Shown here piece by piece: positions 1-12,400 of a stretch of 64,000 nucleotides of DNA (position 1 is its first letter; every line of letters starts with the position of its first letter). The stretch comes from Rhynchonema sp. JSB1_4. Taxonomy: Eukaryota; Nematoda; Chromadorea; Monhysterida; Xyalidae. The stretch covers positions 17,391 to 81,390 of the forward strand of contig JASAMV010002079.1 of assembly GCA_030248065.1 (NCBI GenBank), in the 5' to 3' direction. Made by a program: the position numbers and the translations under genes. The notes beneath the pieces are model-generated. The model saw only the letters and a list, made by a program, of their open reading frames with translations. It was not told where the DNA came from and searched no databases.

Positions 1-72
1 GGAGGAACAATTTTTCACAATGGAACCTGAACCTCCCAACCAAAAGTGCCATGAGCCGATGGATGGACTATA
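1..72. mobile_element. Right end of TATAGT-type MITE, truncated by window start
   Basis: This sequence is nearly identical to the right ends of 26231-26458 and 62070-62295, including the terminal CATGAGCCGATGGATGG followed by ACTATA. Only the last 72 bases are in the window. Confidence 0.8.
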
Positions 73-3000
73 CTTAAAACTCTTGCTGACAATGTTTACT
101 GACACGCCTGTTACTGTTTAAGACTGACATACTGTATGTAATGTTTTGCAGTTTTCTGCACGTACAGAAACATCAAACACGAAAAATAATACAGCGAAAA
201 GAGGATAAGTTCAGTGTGTGAATGAGTCATGGAGCACGCCGTGTCCTTCTAATGTTCTGAGAGAAAAAATTCAACGATCAGAAAGATCAGATAGGGTGCA
301 CGAGCAGAATAGCGATTATCGATACGCCCACATACTGTAAGTCTGTATTCAATGTTGCGCGTTCCAGACTTTTCTGGAAGAAACTACGATCCGAGGAAAC
401 AATTGGAAAGAAGCAGGTAAAAACGGTTCGGGGTCAGACACAGACGCACGTTTTCGTTGAGTTTGACACTCCTTTAGCGATAGAGAATTAAAAACTTTCG
501 TTTTCATGAGACTGGATTGACTTGACCCACTGTTTTTGGCTTAAAAAGGCTTGAATAAAGTTCAGGCCACCGAACAATGAAAGCCAACTCTGAAATTGTC
601 TGAGCTTTCCGCAAACTGCGGAAAGCAACCTCGTGTGACTAGATTACTAACCGAAAAAACACGGGGGAACGCTTTATTGGAACTGAAAATGTGTACAGAA
701 AACCACGCACGTTCTTTTCACCTTTGCGCCAAAGCGACGAGTCAACAAAACACTACCAGCTATACAAATAAACCTGAAACGTTGTAGTTCTTCGGCATCA
801 GTTGTTTATGCTAACACCAGACCAGACATCAATTCCGCTTCGTGATGGTGCATTCGCACTGACGATGACCAGGTGCACAGAAAATCTGCGAGACAACCAA
901 ATCAAAACGGGCATGCAGCAAGTCCGAAACAGTTGTTGCACTTCAGTAGCATGGGAGAGCACAAAGCTCGCGGAACACAATGACTGAACAAAGAAACTGA
1001 AACCGTTGTTTTTTCATATTCTTGTCAGAACTGTGAAAGTGTTCGCTTTGCCAAAACCAAGAAAAAACATAACTGTGGAATTCCACAGGAGCATACAAAT
1101 ATGGTTCACACGAAACTATTCGAACACATAAATGAAATATTATGCATATTTTCGATTATAATAACATTTGTATTATTGACGAATTTCGTACATAAACGTG
1201 GGTGTGGGTGGGTCTGCTGATCCGTTGCAGTCAACCGCGTCCAAGAGAGCAAGTCATTATACACCATTGCGCAACACACAGTCACAGTTTTGTGTGGGTA
1301 CTGCACCATTTGCATATATGCCTGAGGTCTTCATTGTTTGTTTGTGATGTTTGTTCAAAGATTGAATACCCAACATTTTGAGAGTGAGAGACTTTTCGTA
1401 CAACACAACGGTGGGAGATGGGCCGAAACTTGCTTCATTGTGTACAGTACACCGGTGACTGTCTAGGTGCTGGTGTGTTTGGGGGATCCGGAATGTAATT
1501 TTGGTATATGTTCAAAAATGTTATTGGCTGATCTGTGGTCTAATCAAGTTATCAAACAAGCAATAACCATAAGCCCCTGCAGTTGCAAATGACCGCGAGA
1601 AATAATACATGTGGTTTGACGACTTGATGTGACCACAGCACTCTAAGCCATGTCATTCGTCTACCTATAAAGTAGTTACACTTTGTGGTGAACGTTTTTG
1701 AACGAATTTAGATGCCCTGCCCAATCCCTCGTTGGCCCTCTCATTATCACTCCAAATAATTGATAGTAACGCGTGAAAAAATCTTCCACACGAAAATTCC
1801 AGAAAATTTGCTCTGAAAATGATCCCAACAACTGGTGTCATTAATTGTGTGGAATCCCGAGTGAGTGTAGTGCCATATGGCTTGTTGCAGTGGGCTAGAC
1901 AACAAAACACGAGTGTTTACCTCACTGACACGGGACGGGCAAATGTTGTGTTGGACACGCACACGGTGGATTCCGTTGTTGAAACATCAGCTCATCGAAA
2001 AACTCCAGTAACCATTTTGAGTGACGTAACCCGACACACATGGTACCCATAAACTCATTTCTCACCCAGTTGATTTTGGACCTTGTTGGGCAAAATCCAG
2101 ACTCTGCGTGTCCAACACAAGTCTCCGAACATGAAGCAACCCAAGAGTAAAGCCAACACCAACTTGTAGGAGTGTACTGTGCAGTCTGTCATCATACAGC
2201 GCGAAATATTGTACAGTAATATACTCAACAATACTCACACACAGTAACACTGATTCCCGGACCCTGTTTGTGTATTGAACTATTGGCTGACCGTTGCTCT
2301 GCATAACTTACCGAAACACGTTAGAAAGAATTTGGTACCCAACTTATGCGGGTAACCCGTGCTGCCGACCACGCGTGGGGATAAGCAAATAAGGTTCAAG
2401 AGGGCTGTTAAATTTTCGTGGGTCTCCTGGCACATTTACAGAAGATATTTTGACCAGATGTAGTCAATTGAACAAATTATACCCGAAAACCAAGCTCGGT
2501 CCTCATATCGTTCGTTGGCCATTGCACAAAGAAAACTTGAACGAAATTTTGCGCCTCATTTGCGCGCGAAGGATTTTTTTGCGCGAGAAAACTGTACAAA
2601 AATCATCTGTGCCACGGTGTGGTCTCGTTTGTCAGAAATAAAAATGTGATTTTTTTCCTGAACAATGAAGAATAACCAATCGTCTCAACATTTAGACAAC
2701 CACTTTTTATACCAAGCACAATATTGACAGGTTGATTTGAGTAGGGAAACGTTTACAAGAGTAATAAGAACCGTACGCAAATTAGAAAAGACATAATCGG
2801 GACAGTTTTTCAACCATTTGCATGAAATGATTTAGGAAACCGGTTGTATTTCTTAAAAGATCCAATAAAAGGAAACCAAAAGTTAAAACATCGGTTATTT
2901 TCAAAATTCGATGAAAAAACTGCCCCATTAATATTGAATAGGTTCGAGAATAAAACGTGTCTCACAGTTTTCTGCTAGATCAATATGAAAAACGTTGTCC

Positions 3001-3550
3001 ACATAGCAAGATATCACGCACAAAGCGGGTCACGGGCTTAGCTTTGATATTTTTTTGGAAGCCAAATAAAATATGAGATGCGTTTTTAGTAATAACCATG
3101 AGATTATACAATTCAAAACAATACTTGATGTAAATTGATTAACATATAGACAAGAGAACATCGTAAATCATCAGTCACAACATACATCTTAAGAAGCACA
3201 ATCGTTACTAAAAACACAAGATAGAAACAGCCTAAAATATAAATCGCACCGAAATAGAAGCAAAAGTACCCATTTGTGATAGACACTTGTGACCACAGAA
3301 TTTTGGGAAATGTCAAAATATATTTTAAAAAATACCCCTTAGAAACATCAATTATTCAAAAAATAATTTACTAAAACAGAAAAATAATAAGAAGTTGAGA
3401 TGAGATAAACTCAGTTCCATTTTTTATCGTTAATCTTCGGTTATGAGTGCCATCGAGATCAAGTTGTTCTAACCTGAAATTTGGATAATTTGATGTTGAC
3501 GTAAAAATCGATGAAGGGCAATATCAAACTCGGTAAGGTCCGATACTGGC
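73..3550. other. Gene-poor stretch
   Basis: No exon with convincing splice sites and frame was found. It holds one copy of the 33-bp dispersed sequence (847-878), one GCTGATGTTTCA motif (antisense, 1980-1988 core) and AT-rich DNA. A 77-aa plus-strand ORF at 1819-2052 contains that motif but has no family resemblance. Confidence 0.6.
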
Positions 3551-3579
3551 GTAATGTACCGTTCTACATATTTAGCAAA

Positions 3580-4195
3580 AAAAACGTTTTTTCGGATTGC
3601 AAGGTACTCAGAAGGTCCGACGCAAAGAGCGCGATTTTTGGGATTTTAAGGTCGAAAAACACGCATTTTTGCCTGTGGAAACAGTAAAATAATCGTTGCA
3701 AGATACCCTCAGGAACCGATTGCAAGGTCCCACCCTTCCCCCAAGAGGTGGTTGCAAAGTACCTATGTCTTAGGGGGTATAGTTGCAGGTGAAAAAAAAA
3801 GTTTTTTCCTGAAAAAAAAACGGGAAAAAACGGGAAAAATATATTTTGCCGGAAAAATTGCACGGCGGATTTTGGACTTTTCTGAAAAAGTGTCAAAATT
3901 ATGGGAAACACCCTAGTTTTATTGCAGAAACATACTTTTTCAAGTGTTTTCCAGCCCTTTTACAGCTTTTGTTCGCACTTTCTGAACAGGATTCCGTTTC
4001 ATACACCATTTTTAGCGCATAATGTGCCAAATATACACCATTTGGACCGGCGCACAAATTTGGCTCGGAAAAATATCGGAAAAAAGTTTTTTTTTGAAAA
4101 AAACGGTTGTTTTTCAGTAAATATATGTTTCCGGAAAAATTGCAACTATATTAGGGGGGATTCACCCCCATCCCCCCAGCCACTACAGCGCTTGG
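3580..4195. mobile_element. Old hAT-like element with CCTTGCAACC motifs, split by another insertion
   Basis: The minus strand of 3580-3777 and 4151-4195 resembles the 17.4-18.3 kb elements: copies of GGTTGCAA, the phrase reading GGTCGAAAAACACGC, and the end CCAGCCACTACA. The copy is diverged and its outer TSD is not readable. It is interrupted by 3778-4150. Confidence 0.55.
3778..4150. mobile_element. hAT-like MITE with TATAGTTGCA ends and 8-bp TSD
   Basis: Terminal inverted repeats TATAGTTGCA and TGCAACTATA enclose AT-rich inverted arms with runs of CGGGAAAAA and TTTTTTTC. TTAGGGGG is directly repeated at 3770-3777 and 4151-4158. The 8-bp TSD suggests hAT-type transposition. It sits inside the older element 3580-4195. 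Confidence 0.75.
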
Positions 4196-4609
4196 GGTGT
4201 AAAATCTGAGCGCATGACGTAGAAGTACGGTGACATCAACAGTCCTGAATTAAACGGGCACGTGACCACCACAAGACCGGACGGGCTAAATTTTATCATC
4301 GGCCAACAAAATGTTTCGCAATTCACAGAAAAAAAACAAGTGTTGGTCTGTCCACTTCGCCATCATCTGTTGCAGCTGTGCAAAAACAAAGAAACCAAGA
4401 TGAATATTCGCGTAAAACAGTGCACTCTCTTTATAGTGACACTTTATGGTCGTACCCATTTGGATATTTCAGACCGTTTTTTTTGGTGCCCGATCTGCCA
4501 TTCATTATGATCACACTGCCCATTGGAAAATCTTTGTGCATACAGCATATCGTGGCAGAAAACAGCCGGGTCCCCCGATCATGCCGTTATGAAGAGAGCA
4601 GACTGTATC

Positions 4610-6816
4610 TCAATATTGAACAAATAAGCAGCCCGTCAAACAGCACTCACAGTTGCACGGGTTGCACTCGCACGGGTCGCATTTGCAATTGGCCGATTTT
4701 GCCTTGCCGCCAGCGCAACAGCCGGCTGGAAAGAAGGTTAAAAATGTTTCAGGGTTTTGTGAAAATGACCAAAGAAACTGCTGAACGCTATTCTTGAACC
4801 AAGTTCTCGACATGTTCAGTGCGTCGAAACAAGAGATTGCAAATACTGTTACAAATGCCAGAGAATGCCAAATAAGCGCGGTGGACTTATTTGGTATTTT
4901 CATCCGCCTTGATACGTTAATAGATTTTTTCCAAAAAAAGACCCCGGGTAGCAGTAGTAGTTTCAGCGGGCCAGAAAGTTTGCACTTCCAAATGCTTGAA
5001 TCGCCAGTGGACTTGTTTGGGTTTGGTATTCTCCGGTAATGAGTGGCATATAAGATGCAAGCTGATGTTTCACAACAACAATATATAAAACGGCGGTACT
5101 CACAGTCAGCCTTTGCACCACCGCAACAGCCGGCTGCAAAGGAGAATCAAAAATGTTTCATGCTTTTGATAAAATGCGCCAAAGATTCAGTGAGATATTC
5201 AATACAGTGCGGAAGGAACCGAAACCCGAAATACAATTTTTTTCTGCAGGGCGACGCAACAGAATTTTTTGAGGAGGCTGTATCCCGGCAGTGGTTGGAG
5301 AGCGAGAAACTTGTATACCTCATTTGAAACCTGCGTTTCTCAAGCGCTTCGCGGATGTGAAATCGAAAGCCGAAACATTTTTCGAATATCATGCTTTGTA
5401 TATCGCGGACATAGAAAAATTTGTATTTCGGGTTTCGCGGGTCTATGCCAGCGTGGCCACCCCCGGATCCACCCAGGCAGTGTGGTTCCTGGTCCGGAGA
5501 GGGAGATAGCAGACTCCCCGTTTTTTGAAGGGGGAAATAGTGTACCCCCGAAGGGGGCGGAAAGGGGGAAGACCCAAATTCAGGAAAAGTCACTTTTCAA
5601 GATAGAAAATTTGACCTATTTTTGCCACTTTTTGGAAAAAAAATCATCACAAAATGGCTATTTTGTCGTCTTTTGACAACATTGACCTAAAAATCAGAAG
5701 ATAGCGCACCCGAGGGAGACCCCCTCCCCCCAGGAACTACACTGACTAGAAGTGCGCTGATGTTTCTCGACAACAAAACATGAAAAGCAGACTCACAATC
5801 AGCCTTCGCATCGCAACAGCCACCTTTGCCTGCGGTCTTGCAGCATTCTGCATCGGGCAAACCCTGAATTGAGAACGAAAAATCTTTGTGCACACCGTGA
5901 AACATCAACTAGCCACCTCTGTGCGCACTATACCTTCTGTATGGTACCCAATCTTCAACCTAATTACAATACAACCTTCATTAGTGGAAACTTTTACTGT
6001 CACCGTGAAGACTATGCCGATCATGTCCCGGCTCTCACTATTCCAGTGTGTTACGGAAACCAGGCAAACAACACCAACATGAGCTCGATTTCGCAGCTGG
6101 CAGAGTGGTGAAACATTCAAACGTGGCTGCTGGTTATTTAGTTTCGGAAATCTGCCTTGAACCTCCTAAATTTCGTAAGTTCTCACTCATACCGAAGGAT
6201 AACTGATTCCAGCGATCGATTCACTCCCTTAAATACAGGATTTACTGTACCTATGAATCAAGGCAGCGACGCACCTTGCAACATTCCTTCGCGTCAGTGC
6301 AGCACGCCTTGGCTGCTTCACCACATTTGCACGGATTGCATGTGCACGGGTCGCACTTGCACGCCGGTCCACAAGTCTTGGCTGCAAGGATTGAGGGCCG
6401 GGTGATGTTTCATTTGTTTGTCTGTTGTTGGGTGATTGAAATATCATCGGAGCAATGCGCCAATGCGTTGATCTTAATTTCGGAGTTCGTGCTTATTGGA
6501 AATTTTGTACTTTTTTTTCCTGTAAGGGTCCCCCTTGTTTGTATGTATATGTTGTATGCGCAATGGCGATGTCCTGGTGCACCGATCGCCTGTGGAAAGA
6601 TGGCGAAACAGGCAAAACTCACTGGCTGGGTGTCAACAGCCTTTCGGCAGCTGATCAACACGATATGCGCATGCAGCTCAGCCTATTGCTGACGGTATCT
6701 TAGTAATTCTTTCGCACTTCTTTTGAAAAAAAAAGACCAAAGAAACGTTTACGAAACCGACGCAAAACAACATAGAAACAGCCAAACACGCATTTACCTT
6801 GTGCTGCATCGGCCAT
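4610..6816 (-). CDS. Metallothionein-like protein, five exons, about 112 aa
   Basis: Predicted exons on the minus strand are 6798-6816, 6275-6381, 5797-5863, 5104-5133 and 4610-4725. All have GT/AG ends, the phases agree, and together they make 113 codons including the stop. The protein would carry 28 Cys in 112 residues, rich in Lys, Asp and Gly with almost no aromatics, as in metal-thiolate metallothioneins that bind Zn, Cu or Cd in the cytosol. Exon 2 has the block KCDPCTCNPCKC and the last exon a matching KCDPCECNPCNCECC. Exons 3 to 5 repeat a CC-x-x-K pattern and begin or end in phase 1, which suggests exon duplication. The start is the first ATG (MADAAQ), followed directly by a good donor. 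The last exon could instead be spliced at GTGAGT (4645-4650) to an exon I cannot find; reading through adds CECCLTGCLFVQY and a stop. Introns carry the repeats at 4857-5036, 5478-5744 and 6060-6150. Confidence 0.7.
4857..5036. mobile_element. MITE with GAATGCCAAATAAG ends, copy 1
   Basis: The left end AGAATGCCAAATAAG and right end TTTGGTATTCTCCGG are inverted repeats shared with 31553-31730. It lies in the metallothionein intron between exons 4 and 5. Confidence 0.6.
5478..5744. mobile_element. CAGTG-family hAT-like element with GGAGATAGCAGACTCCCC motif
   Basis: The left end CAGTGTGGTTCCTGG and right end CCAGGAACTACACTG are inverted repeats. The body is close to 15789-16178 (for example AGGAAAAGTCAC and TTTTTGGAAAAAA). 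No matching TSD was seen, so it may be recombined. It is intronic in the metallothionein gene. Confidence 0.7.
6060..6150. repeat. Partial copy of the GGCAAACTAC element
   Basis: It shares CAACATGAGCTCGATTTC, GCAGCTGGCAGA and GTGGCTGCTG with 59896-59960 and 53572-53650. It lies in a metallothionein intron. Confidence 0.6.
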
Positions 6817-9498
6817 GTTTATTATTGTTCGGTGATTTCCCGTTCGTTGTTTATGAGACGAATTGCAACTAAACTCCAATCCAGAAAATTCTGCTGGCAA
6901 GCTGGCAAAACGATGTTACGTTTTCAGTTGGAATGTACGTACAATACAGGTATGGAGCTTGGCACGAAACGAGCGCCGCGTGATGTCTGCAAAACATAAT
7001 GGGTTGCGGTTTGTATGCAGACAGGTATTTTGTTGAATATTCTTACCGTCCAAATTACAGGGTTTGTGCCCAATTGGGCTGCGCACGATGAAATAATGCT
7101 ATGCTATTTGATATGGTACATGGATAGGTGGTTGCTGCAGACACATAACACAAATAACAGATTCACAGCCTCTAACACAACACAGAAAACCAAGCCCCCG
7201 TCTTGTCATAAAAGCCGGAAGAAAAAGTGGCTGTGCTGCTAATACCGGGCATATGCAAAACGAAACCACGATAGTCTAATGCCCGTTGTCAGAAAGCCAA
7301 ACATCATAGCAATGACGTAGATAAAGCATGAAAATGATATGAGGGATCACGCGTAACCATCTGATGCATTCGCACTGACGATGACCTGGGTCACCAGCTG
7401 GCGCACGGGCAGCTGACAACGGACAACGAAAAAGCAAGTTGTTGAACAGTTCAAAATTCAAATGAGGGACAGGGGAACAAAGTCATCGCATCGATTACAA
7501 TATCTAATTATTTTTTTTTCAATATCTAACCAATTCCGCATCTGATCAGCAAACAAATTAGCAACAAAATGTTGCCAGTATTCTTAGCCTCCCTTGCTAC
7601 ACCTACATCTTGCTGGGTTTGGGCGCCGAAAATTTCGAAGATTCGAAATTTCGAAGAGCGAAAATAGCCCGCTCGCGCCAAGCGCGAAAAATGCCATGTT
7701 GGCTGTCTTCGCAAGAAAAACCTGTACACGTGGCAGACAGACTGCATATTTGATCGGTTGCCAAGTATTTGGATAAAAAGTAGCATGTTTGAACTTGAAC
7801 AGTCAGTTAGTGGGTACAGGTAGTGTTAGAACATGGGCATGCGAGAAAGTGGTGCCCAAAATCTTATCAATATAATTTGCCTAGATCCCGAGATGAAAAT
7901 GAGACACACAGTGATATTGGCGAGACAGAATGCTTATGCAAAGCGTCAGCGTACAAACACGCGGAAGGAGGTAAAATCCTGTCTTACATTTGACGACAAA
8001 AAGAAACAAAAGACGACCATCATTTTGCGAAAACAAATTTCGAACAAAAAAACGCACAAATACGAATGAACGTAAACAACACCAATCAAAGTTATGGCAA
8101 CGCGCACATAAAGTAACGCGGCAGTTTTATGCGAAGCCGCGTGAGGTCCGAAAACCGACCTTTTCATCCGCGAGCGCGAGACCAAAATGCATATCTCGCG
8201 CAAGATCATCGAAATCACTTCGTATATATGAATTTTATGCGCATAAACCTTGCTGCAGGTCTGCAAACACACATTGTAGCAAGTAATAACAACACAAGAA
8301 TAATAAGCGAAATTATGGATTATCAACCTCAGGGTAGATATACACCAGAATATGCGACAAACTGGTGGATATACTGACTACAAAACTAAAATTCACAATA
8401 ATTCTCGTATCATTTCTCCAACTATGGACAGTGTAACCGATATAAATACATAGTAAAAATGAATCAAGCAAGCATGCCGTTGCAATAAAAATTACAAATA
8501 CCATCGATCACACGGACAAAATTGCGGTACTTGTTTTCTATTTCAGAATGCACGCAAAGAGTAATAGACTGAACCACGCAAGAGACAGAATAATGATGCT
8601 AAATTATGAATACCAACGTTAGGAAAAAGTGTCACGCGTCACCTTTGAAATATCTTTGGAATGCAAAATGGACAAAAACGATAAAATTAACCGAAAGCAA
8701 AAATGACGGAACTGAACTCTGAGCGACAAACGAATCTTCCAGAAAAAAAAAGAATAATATTATAAACAGCGTGAACTTGCATATTACCCGCTCCTCCCCC
8801 GCCCAAATTAAACAAAAAAATGTACCTAGTACGTACAAATATCATATTTACCGTGGGATGCAAGTACTGATCGTACTGAATACAATGCTGTGGGTGTATT
8901 GTTACACAGGATGTGCGCATCAGGTTTCCTGTTTTGTGACACGTGAAAATCACAGCAGCTTGTGACGGGTCGCTAATATTAGAGGAACCCAACAAGCACA
9001 ACTCTAAATGGTCGTACAAAAGTAGTTGCCAATGATTTTGAGGTGATTGCTTATTTTTGAAATCGTTTGATCCTTCGGCAGAGCGACCAACTCAAAAATG
9101 CTTCACTGGTGGCATAAACCAGGAAAGAAATGGCAGAAGAACCGTTCGGACGGGAGTGAACACCAAAAACAATAAACAGCCGACAATAAATGAATTGAAA
9201 TGGGCAACTATTTTTGCAACACCCTGTCGTCAGAGATCGCATGTAAAGAAATGGACCTTGCCATGCACGTCATCCTATGTCAATAAATGAAGCGTTAGTG
9301 CAATGAAGAAGCTGATGTTTCACACTTGCACCGCTGAATGCTAAATTCGCACTGTACAAGAACAAGATTTTAAGAAGACAATAACAAGATAATACAAGCA
9401 AACCGCATTTATCGTACGCGAAGTAAACAAAGTACCAGCCGCAGTGATTTGATAGGTCGGCCAACAGCAGGTGCACGGTAACCGTTTTCTCTTCATCT
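6817..9498. other. Gene-poor interval between metallothionein and AAGAB
   Basis: This is upstream of the metallothionein start and downstream of the AAGAB stop. It holds a copy of the 33-bp dispersed sequence (7363-7395), a TTCGAAATTTCGAA low-complexity patch near 7625-7660 and one GCTGATGTTTCA motif at 9311-9322, 177 bp past the AAGAB stop. No exon-like segment was recognised. Confidence 0.55.
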
Positions 9499-12400
9499 CT
9501 ATTTGCTCGCATCTTCCTCCGCTTCACTATCGCGTTCAGCGGCACAGTCTTCGTCCGAGCCCACCGCGCGCATAAATGCCATCGCCACGGACTCGGCATA
9601 CAAGCGACGTTGTTCCTGACAAAATGAGGATTTGGGAGGAAAAAATTTAAGGCAAAACATTTGGGTGGTGTGGGTTGGCTGCCGGTGTTGTCAGCAAAGG
9701 CCATGTCCAAACACAAAGCAAAAAATGATAAAAAAACACATTTGGTTATAAAATTAGACAACACAGGCGGATTCGAAACCACCGACGTTTCGTCAAAGTT
9801 CTGTATCCGTTTCACAAAGCACGCTGGCATACTAAGTTCCGACAAGATGACACAAAAGGAGTGTATAGCAGTGTTTTATTTACTGTTTTATAAATGTTAG
9901 CAATTTTTATAATAATAGAGTAGTCTAAAGCTATCAAAAAACACTTTTTTTGAAAGGCAAGAACATCGCCTACCGGAGGCATTTGCTCGGCGCGCTCCTT
10001 TATCGCAGAAAATTGTGCGAAAAGTTGCTCGAACGAAAGTTGGCCGTCTTCGTTCGGACCGGAAAATTTGGAAAGAACGACTTTTCGTTAATTGATACTA
10101 TCGATAAAATGGACATTATTGGTGCTGGTGGAAATTGAGAGCAAACGATAATATTTCAATTATGTTTTTTCGGTTCGTTTGTGATGACCATAAATGATGC
10201 GATCGCCTGTTCCAACTGAACATATGCACCGATAGAGAAACAGTTCACGGTGCAGCAGATTCCTAATTATCAACAACGTTTCAGTTTCACAGCACACGCC
10301 GACATGGACCTGTCCTATTCGCCCGGCAACTATACAGCTATGCGTTTTTCAGAATCAGAGAGCAACTGCTGTCATTGAAAACCCGAATTTGTCACTGACA
10401 TTGATTATTCCCGTTTCGGATACCGGCCGCAATTATCACCGGCAATGCAACAAATTTAAGCAAACATTTTCACCAAAGAAAAACAACAAAACCACCCCCG
10501 CCCCCCGAACCGGCGGCCTGAACAGCAGCAAACAATGCAGCATCGTCATTGGCCAATCCCAACGCGCGAAGTTCATCATTCAAACTCGGCTCCCATTGTT
10601 GCGAACTGGTCGTATTTGTTGTTGTGCTTGATTCCGGTTCTGAGCCCGACGCGTGACGCACCCCGCCGTTGATTGCGAGACCTGCAGCTGCAGCAGTGAT
10701 CGTCACGATAAGCAACTCCCGGTCTGGGATGTTTTTTTTTTGAGCGTCTATTCACGTGGCAGCAAGCTCAACCAATTGAGCATATCATATCTTCAAAATG
10801 TACCAGCCGCTGAAACAGCGAGACGGCTGATTGGTCAGACGCTATCGAACGGGTCAGCCTGGGATCAGAGAAACCATGATGAGATGCGCTTTATGAGATT
10901 CTCATATTGAGAACAGTCAATTCTTCGGTAATAGCTCGTAAAATAGACAATTTCTGGGAAAAAGTCAAACCATTTTGCAGTTGTGAAACATCAGCGCGCG
11001 TCTCAGCACTGAATGGTTGTTGTAGGCGATTGTCTTTCATCACAGCATTGGGCCACGGGTGTGCTTGCAGGGCCTGGACAGAGACAGACAAAGCTTGATG
11101 GATGGTATTGAGACAACAGACATTTGGAATCTGGGCATCAAACGATATTTTTATATTGCTGGTCATATTTTTCGTTTTTTTTGTGCTGATTATTTGTCGG
11201 TGACTGACGTTCAGAGATCGAACTCGTGGTCGTGTCAAAATATTTTCCAAAACATTTTCCCAGCCAAACACGACGATATAATGTGCACCTACGCGAGTAT
11301 GAGCCCCCAAAAACATTATTTCCCGCGATAGAAACTGCCGCCGTTGGCGTGCACACACAAACAATTGAGGTCAGCGCGCTGGAAGTTATCATCCATCATG
11401 ACATGACCCTCACGCCCCAGAGCCCAACCTCGCGTGGAGTGACTTTACAAATTTTGTCGCGAAGACGGTCAAAAATGTTGCGAACACTTGACAAAGGTGA
11501 CTGAAATTTTGATGACAGGTTTGATGACCATGATGCAGTGGTGTCGTTGAGAAATCGAAATTTTCCCATACCCAGCCCAATTTTCGGGAAATTTCCCATG
11601 CATACCCCCAAAAATCAAAAATTTCCCATACCAGGGGGGTTTCCAAAAACTCAAAAATTTCCCATACCCGAGGGTGGGGGTTTTGAAAAAAAGACCCCAA
11701 AAATCTTCTAAAAATGCCAAAATTGGTCTAAAAAGTGCTTAAAACAGAGTTTTCTTGCGGTAGTAAGAGATTTTTTACATTTTTGGACGAAAAATGGCCA
11801 ATTTTGGTACTTCTCGGGGTCAAAAAGTCATTTCTTAGGGGCGCTTGTTCCAAAAGTGAAAAATTTCCCATACCCCCGGCCGATTTCCCATACCCCATAC
11901 CAGGGGGTAACCCCCCAACCCCCCCCCCCCAACGACACCACTGCCATGATGTGTCGAATGAACTGAGAAAAAAGACAACAACGTAACACAAAACATGAAA
12001 AATTCACCTGCCACAATCGTTCGTATCCCAATTTTTCATCGTTTTCGTCGGCCTCGTCTTTTTGCTCCTGCGTTGGGTCGAGCTCAATACACTCGCACTC
12101 GTGTTGGATACAGAAATCTTGCACTGGAACATTCGGTAAGGTTTTGAAATTAAAATTCCAGATAAGAAATCAATACCAAATTATGAACATTTCATCAACT
12201 TTTACGCTGGTCGAAATTACAGATCCAACTCTGTCAGAAAATATGATTCAAACAAATTGTTGTCCTCATTGTCTACAGGCCCAAAATGGACAAATATAAC
12301 TCCACCTTGACAGCGCATTTCCTTGAATCAGACAAAAACTCAAGGACGGATCCAGGGGGGGGCACAGGGCCCACGCCCCCCCCTTTGGGCCATATGGCCC

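Noticed and set aside
6817..7100. TGCGCAC near 7079 as a metal-response element for the metallothionein
   Set aside because: A single 7-bp match to a loose consensus is expected by chance.
9270..9845. 191-aa minus-strand ORF
   Set aside because: It overlaps the last AAGAB exon in a different frame and runs through the intron before it. The AAGAB frame has the family match.
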